Assembly (NCBI GenBank): GCA_038025085.1
Contig: CM076140.1
Coordinates: 24,708,501 to 24,772,500 of the forward strand
Source of the DNA: Tetragonia tetragonoides
Lineage: Eukaryota > Streptophyta > Magnoliopsida > Caryophyllales > Aizoaceae
Direction: 5' to 3'
Length of the DNA stretch: 64,000 nt
The notes below the pieces were generated by a model, which did not search any database, was not told the DNA's origin, and saw nothing but the letters and a program-made list of their open reading frames with translations. The stretch's first letter is position 1, and each line of letters begins with the position of its first letter. Positions 1 to 12,375 of the stretch are shown one piece after another. The translations under genes and the position numbers were made by a program.

Positions 1-759
1 TTTTCACAAAAAGAGCTTCCAACATTGAAGGATCATTTGTCACTCGTTTTGTTTTCTGGAATTTTTAATTTATTATTGTTTTTTTGAAGATTTTTTTTTA
101 TGCATGCAAAAATGAAACCTACACCATATGAACTAAATGCATGAAAATTAACAAATAAAACTAAAAAAAAAAGAAAATAATAAAAAAAAAAAACGAAAAA
201 TATGAAAAATATCTATCTAAAATGCAACCTAACATGAAACTGTATGCAAAATGTAACTATATCACATTTTATCGAAAATCATTGTTATCTACAATCACCT
301 CCCCCAAGCTTGAATTGCACATTGCTCTCAATTGGATAAAAGATAATAGTAAAGACAGGTGAAGGTAGAAAAGAATACTCACAAGGCCTCAACCAGCTTG
401 AGAGGTAAAGGATCAAGCAGAGCAAATGTTACTTTGCGCTCCTTGATCTCGTAAAATCGCTCAAGCATGACCTCAATGAGTATACACGATACATAATGAT
501 CACCAAAGTTCACAAACCGCCCAATGCCAAGAGCGATAAGAACAAACCAACCACCGATTTCCGATTGGATCAAGTACAAGTCACAAGTCACAACCAACAC
601 CCACAATAAGTTGTCAACAAAAATAAGTCATCAACGTACTATGCTCCTCTGTCAGGTCACCACAAAAAGCCAATCACCCAAAATGTCAACATAAGTGACC
701 AATAGCAAGCAAATCCATTTGAAAACTTGACACCAATTGTAAGACCAAAGCACTAAGAC

Positions 760-1460
760 AAAGGACGGGCGGTGCAGCAGAGACGGTTCAGGTCGTGGAT
801 GGTTTCGGTGGATGGTGGTGAGATGCGAAAATTGGTGGTCACGGGTGAGGGTGTGGTGAGAGAGGGGATGAGAAGGCGGATGTGGGTGGTGGCGGTCGGT
901 GGCCGACGATTGAGTTCTGGGCTGCGAGTGGCGGATTTTGCGGTGGGTGGCGGATTTCTAGGAGAGAGGCGTGAAACAGAGGTGGCGGGTCAGGGCAGTT
1001 TATTGTGAGGAGAGAGAGTGCTTGAGTGGTGAGGGGGTAAAGCGAGAGACAAGGGACAGTTGGGGTTTCAGATTTAAGTGAGGAGAGAGACTAAAGAATG
1101 GGACGGGGTGACCCGTCGAGGTGCCAGGTCGGGTGCGTCGGAGGCCGAATTGCTGCCTGACCAGGCAGGTTAGAAAGAGAGCAAGAGAAGGTGGGGCCCG
1201 GTCGGGTGGTGCGACGAAGAAAACGCCGCCCGCTTGGGCACGGCGTGGTGGTGACATGTGGAGCTGACGGCGCTGCTCGGGCGTGATAGTGGTCTGAAGT
1301 GCGCCTGGTTGGGCGTGCGTTTCGAGGCAGCTGGGAGACCTTCTGTGGCCTGGTCGGGCGCCTCACAGGTGCAAAATCCACCCGGTCAGATGAGGCAGAC
1401 AGAGACGACAAGCTGTTGGCACACGATCCGGCGATCCGACTCCTTAATCCATGCATGGTC
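760..1460. other. GC-rich island of unknown nature
   Basis: Composition changes sharply from the AT-rich flanks to G- and C-rich sequence. Several short open frames overlap on both strands, as expected by chance in GC-rich DNA, and none contains a domain I recognise. GGTCGGGCG-like and TTGGGCG-like words recur at about 1276, 1309 and 1354. It could be the U3 part of a retroelement LTR or a captured promoter fragment. Confidence 0.3.
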
Positions 1461-1629
1461 GCGCAAAAGCGAAACTGGGATGGATCGCTTATTGCCCTTT
1501 TCCTTAAACCCAAGATGAAGGACATACAAAAAGAAAGGATGAAAAGAAATAAATAAATAAAACCCATCTAAGGAACTAACAGATTAGTTCGTGAGTTTTT
1601 TTTTCCATTTTTTTTTCTCTCCTACTTTG

Positions 1630-2133
1630 TTATAAAATAAAAAGAACAAATGAAATAAAGCTATAAAATTTGGGTTGCCTCCCAAGAAGGGCTCTTTTAA
1701 GGTTAAGAGCTCGACCAATTTGAATCAGTCCGGATGGATCTAAAACCTCGCCATGAACCTTGATAAATACTTTCTTTAATCGATCATCATAGAAAGCCAA
1801 AGCTCGCAATAATTTATCAAATGCACTTGAGCTCATTTCAACAAGACATATGTTCGAGATCATTCTCACAAAAATGTAATAAAGAATTAATGACCTCTTG
1901 AACTTGTCAAATGCTTTTGAAAAATCAAAATGACAAGATGAAGATCTCCACTGAACAAACGTACGATCATCCCCACTTTTGTTGTTGGACTTAGCATTCA
2001 CCATGTGGTGATCAACCCGGTGGGTGTAAGAATCATGATTGAGTAATACACCAAAGGGCTTCACATACACATATCCAATTAAGGTAACGGGAGGGGGGTT
2101 GATATGAGGATGCACAATTTTATAAATTGACAT
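1630..2133 (-). pseudogene. Retroelement 3'-region ORF remnant, unknown function
   Basis: A 167-codon minus-strand frame without a recognisable catalytic motif. Its C-terminal end reads RALNLKRALLGRQPKF, which I associate from memory with ORFs in the 3' region of plant Ty3/Gypsy elements; the corresponding DNA (TTGGGTTGCCTCCCAAGAAG, plus strand near 1670) is a phrase common in such elements. The start is not supported by any regulatory signal. It is probably a decayed or non-coding part of the retroelement that A inserted into, not a host gene. Confidence 0.35.
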
Positions 2134-2271
2134 GTCAATGGATTCGGAGGGAAACGAATTATGATGCTAATATCATTAAACTTGTTCTCAACAAACTCAT
2201 CAACAACCTCATACTCAATGGAATGCTTAGATGAGACCAATCTATTCAAGGAATTGATTTGAGTCTCTATT

Positions 2272-5200
2272 TGTGGGGCTATATTCTCGCGTTTTCTTGG
2301 ATTAGGACCCGGGAATAGTCGCGATACATGCCAGAGGCATGTCCCACGGAAATCGACCGATTGAAGAGGCCAATTGTCATGGAATCATCTTAAGGTTCGA
2401 AGTCGCCACCTTGTTATGGCCCGAACAAGGACGAGTTTTTACAAAAGAAGAGTCGCCACCTTGTTATGACCCAAACAAGGAAAGGGTTTTTACAAAAGGA
2501 AGGGTTTTATAAACGATTTTAAAGAAAACCATTTAAGCAAACCAAAAGTTGACTCCATCGCGATAAGGCACGAAAATTCTTTGATTGGTCTGCGAATACA
2601 AAAGATTTTGGTTCGGGATCTAGGTTAGAAGGTGCGGACGTCCTTGGACCCGTCTCCTCCTCCGTACTGAGTACGGGCTCTTTACTAACACGTTGTATCC
2701 CGTATGAAAGCTTTGAATTATATTATGTAATGTCTTGAATGATAAAAGAAAAACACATATATGTACACATTGTCACTTAGCACACTTGCATATAAAAATC
2801 CGTTTTGAACCGGTGTATTCGTTCACGGCGGGTTTGGATATTGTAAATACTGCACTACGTACCATTCATCGTAGGTCTTGAATCTACTCGTGAATCAAAA
2901 CCCTTACGTAGTTTTGACCGAGGGATCCAGTTAATAAGACTCCTTGGGTGCCACTAAGGCGGGTATGGATGTTCCTTCTCGTGAAGAGGGACATGATTGA
3001 GAAACTTATAGCATGACTCGCAACTTAGAGTTGAATTGATCCGAGGAACCCCCTACTCTCCTCGAAGAAGTAGGAAAAGGCTCAAATGAGAAGATTTGCC
3101 TGTTCATCAGAGGCGTTCAACCCAACAACATTTGGTAATATACGGGGATCAACCCAATTCTTAGCTTTGAGTATAAAGATTAGACTTCTCAAAAATATTT
3201 GTTCTTCACTGAGGAATAACATTCATTGGGTGTGAGTAAATGGATGATTTGTGTAGAGTATGGATATGTATTGGTGGGTAATGGCTTAAAGGAGTCTTTC
3301 CGATAGGATCCCCCGGGGTGGCCCGAAACCAAATAAGAGGGGACGATCAATAATTAGCTAGCTTCTATTCGATCATAGGTATTCCACTGGGAAAAATGGT
3401 TGTAGCTGGGGAATGTGATTTGTATGAAGGTGGTTTGGTGGAATGGTAGGTGGAACAAATACACTGGTTTTAAAAATCGTTTTTAACATAACGTATATCA
3501 CACAAGTGAGAGAAGTTCTTTTTATTTTTTTTTTCCAAGTTGAATTATTAGGTGGAAGCATTTGAATGCAAATGTACAAAATGCAAATAAAGAGGCCTTG
3601 GAATAGATGAATTACAAATCGAGTATTTACAATAAAAATACAAAAATGTCTAACAATCCTAAAAAGGAGAAAAAAGACTTGATCTTCATGTACATGGCGC
3701 CTCTGGGGCTTGATCTTGATCTTCGTCTTCAAAAGTTGGACTTATTCATAAGGGATTGGCTCGTTTACAAAAGATTTGATTTATTTACAAAAGAATTTGT
3801 TATTTACAAAGCGGTTTGAAAGAACCGACAAGGGATTAGTCCAAACGCGACTTATTGACTCCAAATTTATGTTTATAATTAGTGAGACACACTAATAGAA
3901 TAAACTAGAGAGTTTCGTATTTTTGTGAGTTTTTTTGATGATTAAACAAAAATCATTCATAGAATCAAACAAAACCGATTTTACAATAATCTGGACAGAA
4001 CTTCTAAAATTCATGTCTCGGTCATAAATCAAGCAAATCGAGTTCTTCAAAAGCCTAACTTGGTTCATTTTACTTCATGTTTCCACTATAAAAATATCAA
4101 GTCCAGACAGTTGACTTTTTGTGAGTTAATTACGATTTACGAGCTTCTATAAGTCATTGGACAGACCAGTGATATTTTATTTATTGGGAATTATTTACAC
4201 GTGATCTAGGTAGATTGTTTACAGAAAGTAGACTAGACGTGAAGGTCGAAATGTGCACAAAATTTCATGAATTTTAAAGAAGTCTAAGTCATTTAATGAA
4301 AATAAACAAAAGAACTATACAAAAAGTCCTAATATTTTAAGTTAACCAAAGTCTTTCATTTTGACAGAACCAAACTCGGTTTGATTAATTCATTAAAAAT
4401 AGAAAAAACCTCCGAATGGAGTAATTCGAAAGTCTAGATTGGTTCTTATGGAGTCTACTATCCAAATCAAAGTTTGTTTTTCATTGACAAGGTGTAAAAC
4501 ACTACAGAAGTTTCAGTTAAGTGAACGTTATCATTTCTAAAAATATACTCGGTTGGTCAATTTTTAGAATTAAATCTACTTCGTTATATTTGAATTCTTC
4601 ATTACATATTGAAGTAGACACACTAAGGATCTCCTATAAAAATTATCAAGAAAAACACAATATCGTAAGTGGTTAAATTGAGCCATATATTTACAAGGTC
4701 GAAATCTGAAAAAATCTTCAAAGGGACAGCACCACTTTGTATTTTGAAAACTCATTTAAAATTCATTTGGTATCCAAACTGGACAAAATAACTTCATTTT
4801 ACACAGAAATAGACCAAGCTCAAAACATAACAGTTTATCAGTTATTTACAGATCTATGGACGTGGATCATTTTTAGACACATAAACTTCAAAATTCAAAT
4901 GTGGACGATTTAACCGTTGGGGCTGGATGATTTGTATCGTTAGAAAGCCCTCTGGACAAGGTTTGGAATACAATAATTTCATCAAATTCCAACCGTTGGA
5001 TCTTCCTAGATCTACAAATGAAATCTGCCCTAAAAACTGTGAATAATCTGAATTATTACAACTTTGTACAAAAAATAAATCCAAGGCCTCTATATGCAAA
5101 ATGACCTTTTTTATTCAATTTCAAGTATATAAAAAAAATGAAAATAGTGATGAGAAAGAGAGAAACATTCATTGATCACACAATTTTTTCACAAATAACT

Positions 5201-6417
5201 CTCTTCCTCACTGCAAAAAATCACTCTCTACAAGCTGGATTTAAGTCCCCCATGGAGACGGGTTCGCGTGGGCACTTGAACCCTTACCTAGGAATTTTGG
5301 CCGCTCAAAAAATAGGGTGGTTCATGCCCACACCTATAAAGAGTCCAACCGGTGAAAATGGGATTATTAAGGGGGATAATAGTGTTTAATAGCAATTTAT
5401 ATACAAAATGAAATGGTTAGTGAAAACACTTAAAAAATAATAATTGAACGAGAGAGATAAAATATTACCCTTGGGTAGATCTAGAAATCTCAATCTTCAA
5501 AATTAAGTTAGTTAGTACAAACGCCCTTTAGTTTACATTAACTAGATAAAAAAAGAAGTTTTAGAAATAAAGAGAAGTTTTTAGAAAAGCTTCAAATTTT
5601 GAAGTAAGTTAAAAAGATGATAGGAAAACTAGAGAGATAAGGAGATTTTAAGAAGTAGAGATGAGAAAGAGGCAAAGGGCCCTCAAAATAGCTTTTTAAG
5701 GTGTATTTATAAGGGGGATAGATGGGGGAGAATTAGGGTTAGGAAAAATGGAGGGTGGGATGTGAAGGTAGGTGGATGGTGAGATAAGGGTTGAGAGAAT
5801 GTGGATGGGAGGGTGACAAATGTCACATTTGTGGTGAAGGAAGAAGATGGGAGGAATCTTGGGAGAGGAAAGTGAGTAGGAAAGAGAAAAGATGAAATAA
5901 GGTGGAAGATGAAATAGAAAAAAGAAAAACAAAATAAATAAATAAATAAAGGAATAAAAAACGTGGGAGGGATTTCTTTTTTTTTTTCTTTTTTTTTTCT
6001 TCTCCATTTTCGGTTGTGAGTAGAGAATTTTTTTTTTGGGTGGGGGGTTTATTTATTAAAAAGGGGAGGGTATGTTGGTAATTCTACTTATTACCATTAT
6101 TCCCTTTTGTCTTTAGCTATTGGATAGGAACATAGGAATATTCTGATGGCATGCATGACATCATAAGGTGATGTCATGAATCATAATTTCATTCCTTATT
6201 TATTTTTGTATTTTCTCTTTTATACTCTTTTTTGGATTTTTGCTTTATTTTCTCTTTGAGTTTTCGGCTTTGCTTTGCTAATGGGTTGGGTCACCTTATG
6301 GACCCTAAATGCCTTTTAGCCCAAATAATTTATTCTAATTAGTGTAATTACAGTTAATGCTAATATTAAATGTAGTGATTATTTAACAGAAATACGAGTC
6401 AAAATTCGGCGTCTACA
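2272..6417 (-). repeat. 3' LTR of element A, about 4.1 kb
   Basis: On the minus strand the LTR begins TGTAGACGCCGAA at 6417, right after a polypurine tract, and ends in CA at 2272. Its last about 300 bp match the fragment at 13137-13439 (shared landmarks: CCCGGGTCC, ATCGCGATGGAGTCAAC). A 4.1-kb LTR fits Ogre-like elements, whose LTRs can be several kb long. I see no nested insertion or protein domain inside. Poly-T and poly-A stretches near 5975-6040 produce spurious open frames. Confidence 0.75.
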
Positions 6418-6431
6418 GCCCCTCGTTGGCC
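6418..6431 (-). promoter_or_regulatory. Polypurine tract of element A
   Basis: The minus strand reads GGCCAACGAGGGGC immediately before the LTR start TGTAGAC. This is the expected position of the plus-strand primer for reverse transcription. Confidence 0.6.
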
Positions 6432-6585
6432 GAGTTTTTGAGAAATTAGGACTAGATTTCGAAAAAATGATGGTCAACGTAACAAAGAGTTGCTTAATTT
6501 TGACTTGCGAAAAACATAATTTTATGCATTTCAATTATTAGGTTGATTTTTTGTTTTATATTTTCAAGGAGTTTGATAATATCTT

Positions 6586-6990
6586 ACACTCTCGTGGAGT
6601 CGAGACGAGTTTCTGTCTAATTTTTTTCTAGATTTCAGACTTTGATTGATCACACTCTCATGGAGCAAAGACAAGGTTCAGTCTAATTCTTATAAAATCA
6701 AGACTTTAATTGTGTCACACTTCCATGGAGCCAAGACAAGATTCGGTCTAATTCTCTAAGATTTTAATTTGTCACACTCCAATGGAGCCAAGACAATGTT
6801 CCATCTAATTCTTTTAGAATTCTGACTTTGATTGGTCACACTCCCATGGAGCCAAGATAAGGTCCCATTAATTCTTTTAAAATTGAGACTTAAATATGTC
6901 ACACTCTCATGGAGCCAAGACAAGGTTCAATCTAATTCTTATAGAATTAAGATTTTAATTTTCTAAACTCTCGTGGAGCCTAAGCAAAAA
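6586..6990 (-). repeat. Tandem repeat array, about 62-bp unit, seven copies
   Basis: Copies begin at about 6586, 6651, 6716, 6773, 6837, 6900 and 6965. Each contains CACTCTCATGGAGCCAAGAC followed by a TCTAATTCTT...AAGACTTTAAT segment, with substitutions and small indels. The array lies just inside the polypurine tract, where Ogre/Tat elements typically carry variable tandem repeats in the 3' untranslated region. Confidence 0.85.
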
Positions 6991-8397
6991 AATTTCCAAC
7001 CCTTTTAGAGTTAAGACTTAATAGGCTTACACCCTAAACAAATATGCTTCAGGTAATAACATGACCATAGACCATGTAGCAAAACACCCTTTTTTTTTTT
7101 TGTCAAAAGAGCGTGATAATTCGAAAAGTATGGGGTCTGAAAACCCACAATCTGTATTCGTACATAGGCATGACTGGCCAAAGAATTGTCGGCTGGGAAG
7201 AGGGTTATTTCTGAGAAGAATAATAAGGACATCTAATCATTTGAGATATGTAGCTTGAAAGGCCAAGTTCGACTTGAGGTTGGGAGGGAATACGTTCTAT
7301 TCCAATTTTGGCGCTCGAGGAGTTGCCGTTAGGGTGCACCAACAATCTCTCTCCGAGTTCCTGATGGATGAACTCTCGCGCTATCACCTTGCCTCTACAT
7401 CTGGGAAGTTTTGCACACCGATTCTCATGTCTTCGCAAGAACGACCTTCTGCATAATTAGCTCATTACATCCCTAAGACAAAATTTAAATTTGAGGTGTA
7501 TACCAAGAATCTCTCACATATAACAGGCTCAAAATTGATTAGTTTGTCAACATAGCATGTTTAAAGTGCATCCTCAACTTGAGATTATATACGAACTTAA
7601 AGAACATTCACACCTGAACTTTGTGTGATGAAACTTATAAGCAATTTAGGTAATCGACTTCATTGATATCAAGATGTGAGATACGCCGGTTGGACTATAT
7701 TTTCATTCAAGTTGATTCCCACAACTTCCAACACTTTCGTGCAATAGTGCATGGTCCGTCCTCTTTATTATTGGTCTGCAATGTACACTACTATTGCTTT
7801 TATCATTTACTTTAATGATTTTTTTTTTTTGGTGGTTGGTTATCAAAATGTAATACACCTTTTGACGCGAATGTTCCCGCTTCATGAGGCGCGAACCCCT
7901 GGTTAGTCACTATATCACAATCCTTGACATGCCTTGCATACTCATATTTTTGGTCGCAATCATCTCGTGACCACTATGGCTGCCCCCTTGGGTTTTACAG
8001 AGGCCTTCTCCAAAAGCATTGGAGTAGATTTCCACGCACATTTTTATTATGTAGAATTAAATAAGCGACCTTTCAAGAGTAACCATGGAAGTTGGGTACT
8101 AGTTAGATGGATTAAAGTATAACAGTCAATCCTTGCATCTCACATCTTAAGATCAAACGGTCAAGTGTGCCAAATTGCTGAAGAGTTAATCACGTCAAAA
8201 AAAGGGTTAGTTCTCTGAGTTTCAAGTTAACCTTAAATTAAAGAAACTTTAATCATGCTATATCAATGAAAATAATCGATATGAAACTTGCTAGGCATTC
8301 AAAACTCTTGGTATACACCTTTATTTTAATCAAAACTTTTTTTTTATGCCCCTAGGGTGAAATTGAGCATTAGTCGGACCGAATCCTTGAGGATTCC

Positions 8398-8433
8398 CTA
8401 CGTATCTCCAGAGGAGAATCAGGTCGGACGTAG
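8398..8433 (+). other. CTACGT/ACGTAG hairpin motif, copy 1 (antisense to element A)
   Basis: CTACGTATCTCC and GGAGAATCAGGTCGGACGTAG flank a 3-base loop; the outer CTACGT (8398-8403) pairs perfectly with ACGTAG (8428-8433) and CTCC pairs with GGAG. The same motif recurs in other elements of this window, always on the strand opposite to the element. Confidence 0.7.
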
Positions 8434-9487
8434 TTCATATTCTTCTTGCATTACTTTGAATTGGAGCAGAGCTTCCTGTGCGATCCCTTTCTTCTTAAAT
8501 GGTACCACCCAAATAATTCTTGGCAAAGTACACATTTATCTATCTTGGTGGCACATAGTTGCCCCTAGTCCTTGATTAATTATATCCTCTCTTATGTCGG
8601 TCTTGCAAATATTTTCATAGCCTTGAATCATAGAGTTCACCACAATAATGCCGATCTTTATTCGAAACCAAATAGTAAGTATTTCTCCAACCTTTAGGCG
8701 AAAAAAGGGTAATGAAAATATGGATGCCCTTCAAGATAGCGGGTAGTGAAAACAAGAGGAATGAATATCCGATGGGTTTGCAATGTATGCTTAAGGATGA
8801 GAGTATGAAGGATAGAAATAGGTATTTAAGGCATTTGTCATGCACATGCTCGAACATTGATTAACTTATGAAAGAATATCACGCTTAAAATTTTCAAAAT
8901 ATTTGGGGAAAAACATTTTGTACAAGGCCCATGGTCATGACCAAGTAATGTTGATCACTTCTAGACGTTTGCTAATCATCCAAAATTGGTAACAAGGCAG
9001 TTAGGCCTTTTTGAAGTGGATTTTCGATCCCTCCACCATCTCTTCCAACGTCGGTTTCTTTCCGAATTATTATTGCCCCTAGAAAGTTTGTGCTGAACGT
9101 ACAACTAAAGGAACAGTTGTCTACTGGCTCCCACTACGAAACTCGACTTAAGATGATTCATGATTTGTTTTTTGTAAAATCAATGCACGAACACGTGCAC
9201 AATATGCAATACAATGATGAATGCAAAAGATTAATAGAATTTTTTTTTAATCTTTTACTTAGAATGGACTTTCCCGAAAAAATCCTTATTTGAAATTTAA
9301 TTTTTTTTTTTATTTTTCCTCAAAGTCAAACAGAGATAATAAATAACCAGTTCTCGGCATTCTCAAAAGCTTCCCACTCTTTCTATCAATTGTTTTTTTT
9401 CTGCCTTTTTTTTTGCTCCCCTTTTTTTTTTTTTTTTTTTTTCCCTTTTTTTTTGATAAATTGGTTGGATTGCACCTGAAGGCTGGC

Positions 9488-9571
9488 CTGCGTATCTCCA
9501 ATGTGTGCAAAGAATGCTTTCGAAAATATGGGATATTTTGAAATGTGCATTGGAGAATCAGGTCCACGTAG
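9488..9571 (+). other. CTACGT/ACGTAG hairpin motif, expanded copy 2
   Basis: CTGCGT at 9488-9493 faces ACGTAG at 9566-9571 (one G-T wobble). The inner stem is longer than in copy 1: TCTCCAATG pairs with CATTGGAGA (9548-9556), closing a loop of about 44 bases. The loop has grown while both stems are kept. Confidence 0.6.
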
Positions 9572-9663
9572 CTCTTCCTACTGACTGAGAGATTTCTCCT
9601 TTTTTTTCTCTTTTTTTTTCTTCTTTTTTTTTTGTTTATTTCGGCTGAGCTGAAAGTGAGCGC

Positions 9664-9932
9664 CTACGTACTCGTGCATGTGCATACATGTGTGTCTAAT
9701 ACATAGTCAAAAGTTATGATTAAGTCCTACGGGGGATCAGGCCATTACGTAGTTTTGTTACAAGTGCTTAAGAAAAAGGTTTACTTCCTAAGTGATGTAA
9801 AGATTTACTTCCTAACTGGTCGAACTGAAATGAGTTGCCTACGTACCCCAAGTACATGTGAATACATGTGTATCTATTCTGAAGTGTCAAAAGTGCACTC
9901 TTAAACCCCATGGGGATCAGACCGCTATGTAG
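9664..9932 (+). repeat. Two further copies of the hairpin motif in a duplicated segment
   Basis: One copy pairs CTACGT (9664-9669) with ACGTAG (9747-9752), the next CTACGT (9839-9844) with ATGTAG (9927-9932). Between the halves both have ACATGTG words and a GGGGATCAG segment, so this is an approximate tandem duplication of about 175 bp. In the second copy CCCC faces GGGG. Confidence 0.55.
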
Positions 9933-10051
9933 TTCTCCTTACGTACTATGATTCACAATTTATTGAAAGCTTAGAAGAGTTGGAGATTTCCCGGTGCACA
10001 CTTACAACACGAAAGGTGATTCGAATACTCATGATGAGTTGTGTCAGCATT

Positions 10052-10396
10052 TCACAAAGTGGATAAGGAGATAGCAGAGCTATGGTCAATCTGGCGATTG
10101 GGGAATGGATTTCTTGGGATATTGGAAATGACAATAACGACTTTGTCAGCGTTTACAACATGTTTTCCATTATCAAACAAGTCTTCAATATTGTGTCTCA
10201 AAGCTAGACATGAACCCATTGAATGCTCGTTATACTGGTGAAATTGGCAATATTTATTTTGGTCCTGGCAGGGTTTTAGTCGAGGTGGTGGCCTAGGTGT
10301 CAAAGGTTGAATGATATCTGCCTTTGTTAATCTCTTAAAGGCTTCTGACAATGATATGCCTGAAGAAGTGAACTTTCTCTTTTGAGACATAGTCAC
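10052..10396 (-). pseudogene. Gag-like zinc-knuckle frame of element A (second copy)
   Basis: An open frame containing YCQFHQYNEHSMGSC, the Tat-type gag knuckle layout (C-x2-H ... C) that in other elements reads CxYHxxxGHxTxxC, followed by LALRHNIEDLFDNGK. The upstream gag of the same element already has a similar segment (plus-strand positions about 11270-11340), so the knuckle region appears twice. The frame has no convincing start and is separated from gag by stops. It probably bound nucleic acid as part of a Gag polyprotein. Confidence 0.5.
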
Positions 10397-10745
10397 CGGA
10401 ATTGTTTGGTTATGAACACGCTTTTCAGATTCAGAGTTTGAGGGGATAGGGTTTTGTGATCCCTTTAAGGTAGCGAGTTCTCACAACAAACACTGGGATT
10501 CTTGGTCACAGAATTTTGTAGATATGATTGGCTCTAGCGTTTTCTTCATAAATTCAATGTCCAATTGGCACCCATGTGCTTGCATATTATCCACATTCAG
10601 ATATGCTTCTTGCGGCATTTTGTGGAAATATTTTTCTTGTAGCCTTTGAGTCACCATTCAAGAGCTTCACCTGCCAAGCCGAGGTTAAACAGGGTGCATG
10701 CGATTCTTCATTAAGTGATGATAGATAGTGCGTTTGAACATACTC

Positions 10746-12375
10746 TCAAAGATGATTCATCGGGTGTCCTTTTCCACTGAACAAACTAAACTTAGGGTTG
10801 CTTGTACCATGGGGAAGGCGGAATCCTGGAAAGAGTAGTAACTCTCCTATATAAAATTTAATTCCAGATATGCGGTCAATATTCCAGTCGGCTGGTTGTT
10901 TGCTATTTTCAAAGCCGGAGGGCCCATTTATTACAAGGCCTATCTTAGGAGAGGAAGCATCATATTCTTCATGTTCTATCTCTCTTTCATCTTCAAGCGT
11001 AGGATTTACCTTAGACCCCACCCATTGAATATGTTCATCCCTATTTTCGACAGACATGGTACCAATCATAATATCATCATGTGACATATCCACCATGATC
11101 TCCTTGTGATCTCTTGAAGGAAATGCATCAATATGAGTCAAGATATTGGTGATTTAATTAGCAGGATCTCTATCAAAAGTGTCATTAGATAGGGCAAAGA
11201 TGCTCGACTGGTTGTAATTGACCCGAGTTGTATCCACAATGAACTTCCCGGAGTCTGTTAGATCTTTAATTTTATGCTTGAGAGTAACACAATCTTCCGT
11301 GGCATGGCTAACAAACTGGTGATATCCACATTGGGAATTAGGATCCTAGTTGGGTTTGAGAGGGGGCGGAGGTTGTCTTGGTGGTGTTAACTGCAATAAC
11401 CCCTCGCTAGTGAGTCTTTGAAGAGCTTTTGTGTAAGTCGTGCCTATGGGGGAAAATTTTCTCCTATAATTGAGTCGAAAGGGTTTCGATGTAATGTTTG
11501 TGATCTCTACACCCTCAACTTGCCTTGATTTCCTCTTCAACCGAGAAATCAATCCTTCTCCTCTTTCTTCGCTACATTCTTGAGGACATCTTCAATTATT
11601 GACCCTTTAGAGATTAAGGCCTTGAAAGAGGGGAAATATTGATACATCATCTTCTCCTTAATGCTTAGAATGAGATTCCGAACTATTATCTGGATTTGTT
11701 CCTCTTCTGTTGGCCGATTAATCAATTGGCTAGCCTTTGCTCTCCATCTACTAATGAAGGTAGAAAGGTTTCATTAGGGTACTGATAAGTTCTTTCAAGA
11801 TCCCTCTTGGTCACATCAACCTCTTCATTTTATTTGTATTGTTTTATGAATTCCCGGACGAAATTAAACCAAGTAGCATTCTTTGAATTCTCAAGCTGAA
11901 AGAACCATTGGCTTGCTGCCCCATCTAGGTATTGGTGAAAGAGCTGAACAATCAATTCTTCTGATACACCCCATGGGCTCATTGCCCCCGCATACATCTT
12001 AAGGAAAGTCGTGGGACTTTCCGAGCCATTGAATTTCGATATATTGGGCATTTTAAAACCATTCGGGAGACGAGCTGTTGTGAATAGAGCTAGTCCATGA
12101 ATATCGAGCCACGGCTCGGCAATTATCATTCCCTTCAAAACTTCTTTCAACTTTCTAACATCCTCTTTTAGTTTATCATCTCCGACTACAGAACCGGTTT
12201 CAAGGTTAAATAGGGCACCACCAGCTGGTGTGCCCTGGTCAGGTTCTCTGTTCAAATGAGTAAAAATTTGTTCCATCATGTCCTGACGAGATAGTAGTAA
12301 CTGCATCATTTCCCTTATTTCAGTAAGAGCATCTGGTGGAGGAGGTGGAAGATTTTGATCAGATATATCTGTCAT
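10746..12375 (-). pseudogene. gag: Gag of element A (decayed)
   Basis: Capsid and nucleocapsid precursor of an LTR retrotransposon. The likely start is the ATG at 12375 (MTDISDQNL), which follows a leader with no earlier good context. Residues about 110-180 hold the retrotransposon-gag domain (KFNGSESPTTFLKMYAGAM, ASQWFFQLEN, WFNFVREFIKQY). The frame stops near 11830. Further gag segments (PTEEEQIQII, RKFSPIGTTYTKALQRL) and a knuckle-like motif follow in other frames down to about 11280, and 10746-11141 is a last open piece rich in acidic residues. No protease follows. It is interrupted by several stops and frameshifts and cannot make full-length Gag. Confidence 0.75.

Larger units (their letters stand above)
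1..2271. other. Flank left of element A, probable retroelement remnant
   Basis: AT-rich flank with a GC-rich island at about 760-1460. On the minus strand, 296-335 contains GCTTGGGGGAGGTG preceded by GAGAGCAATGTGCAATT, a layout often seen at the 3' end of plant Gypsy coding regions just before the polypurine tract. Together with the minus-strand ORF at 1630-2133 this suggests the 3' part of an older minus-strand retroelement into which A inserted. Apart from that ORF I see no domain in the short frames here, and no LTR boundary inside the window. Confidence 0.4.
6991..10051 (-). other. Element A interior without recognisable protein
   Basis: About 3 kb between the repeat array and the gag region. 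Only short, unrelated frames occur on either strand. GCCCCTAG recurs near 8349, 8560 and 9074. Plus-strand hairpin-like motifs (listed separately) begin at 8398. Long T tracts at about 9420-9450 and 9600-9635 explain several spurious open frames. I see no pol domain. Confidence 0.6.

Noticed and set aside
1000..1567. Long overlapping frames in the GC-rich island
   Set aside because: Several frames overlap on both strands, amino-acid composition is that of GC-rich random sequence, and no domain is recognisable.
6586..6990. Regular repeats that could suggest a CRISPR array
   Set aside because: There are no constant repeats with unique spacers, the units are contiguous and diverged, and the setting is a plant retrotransposon.
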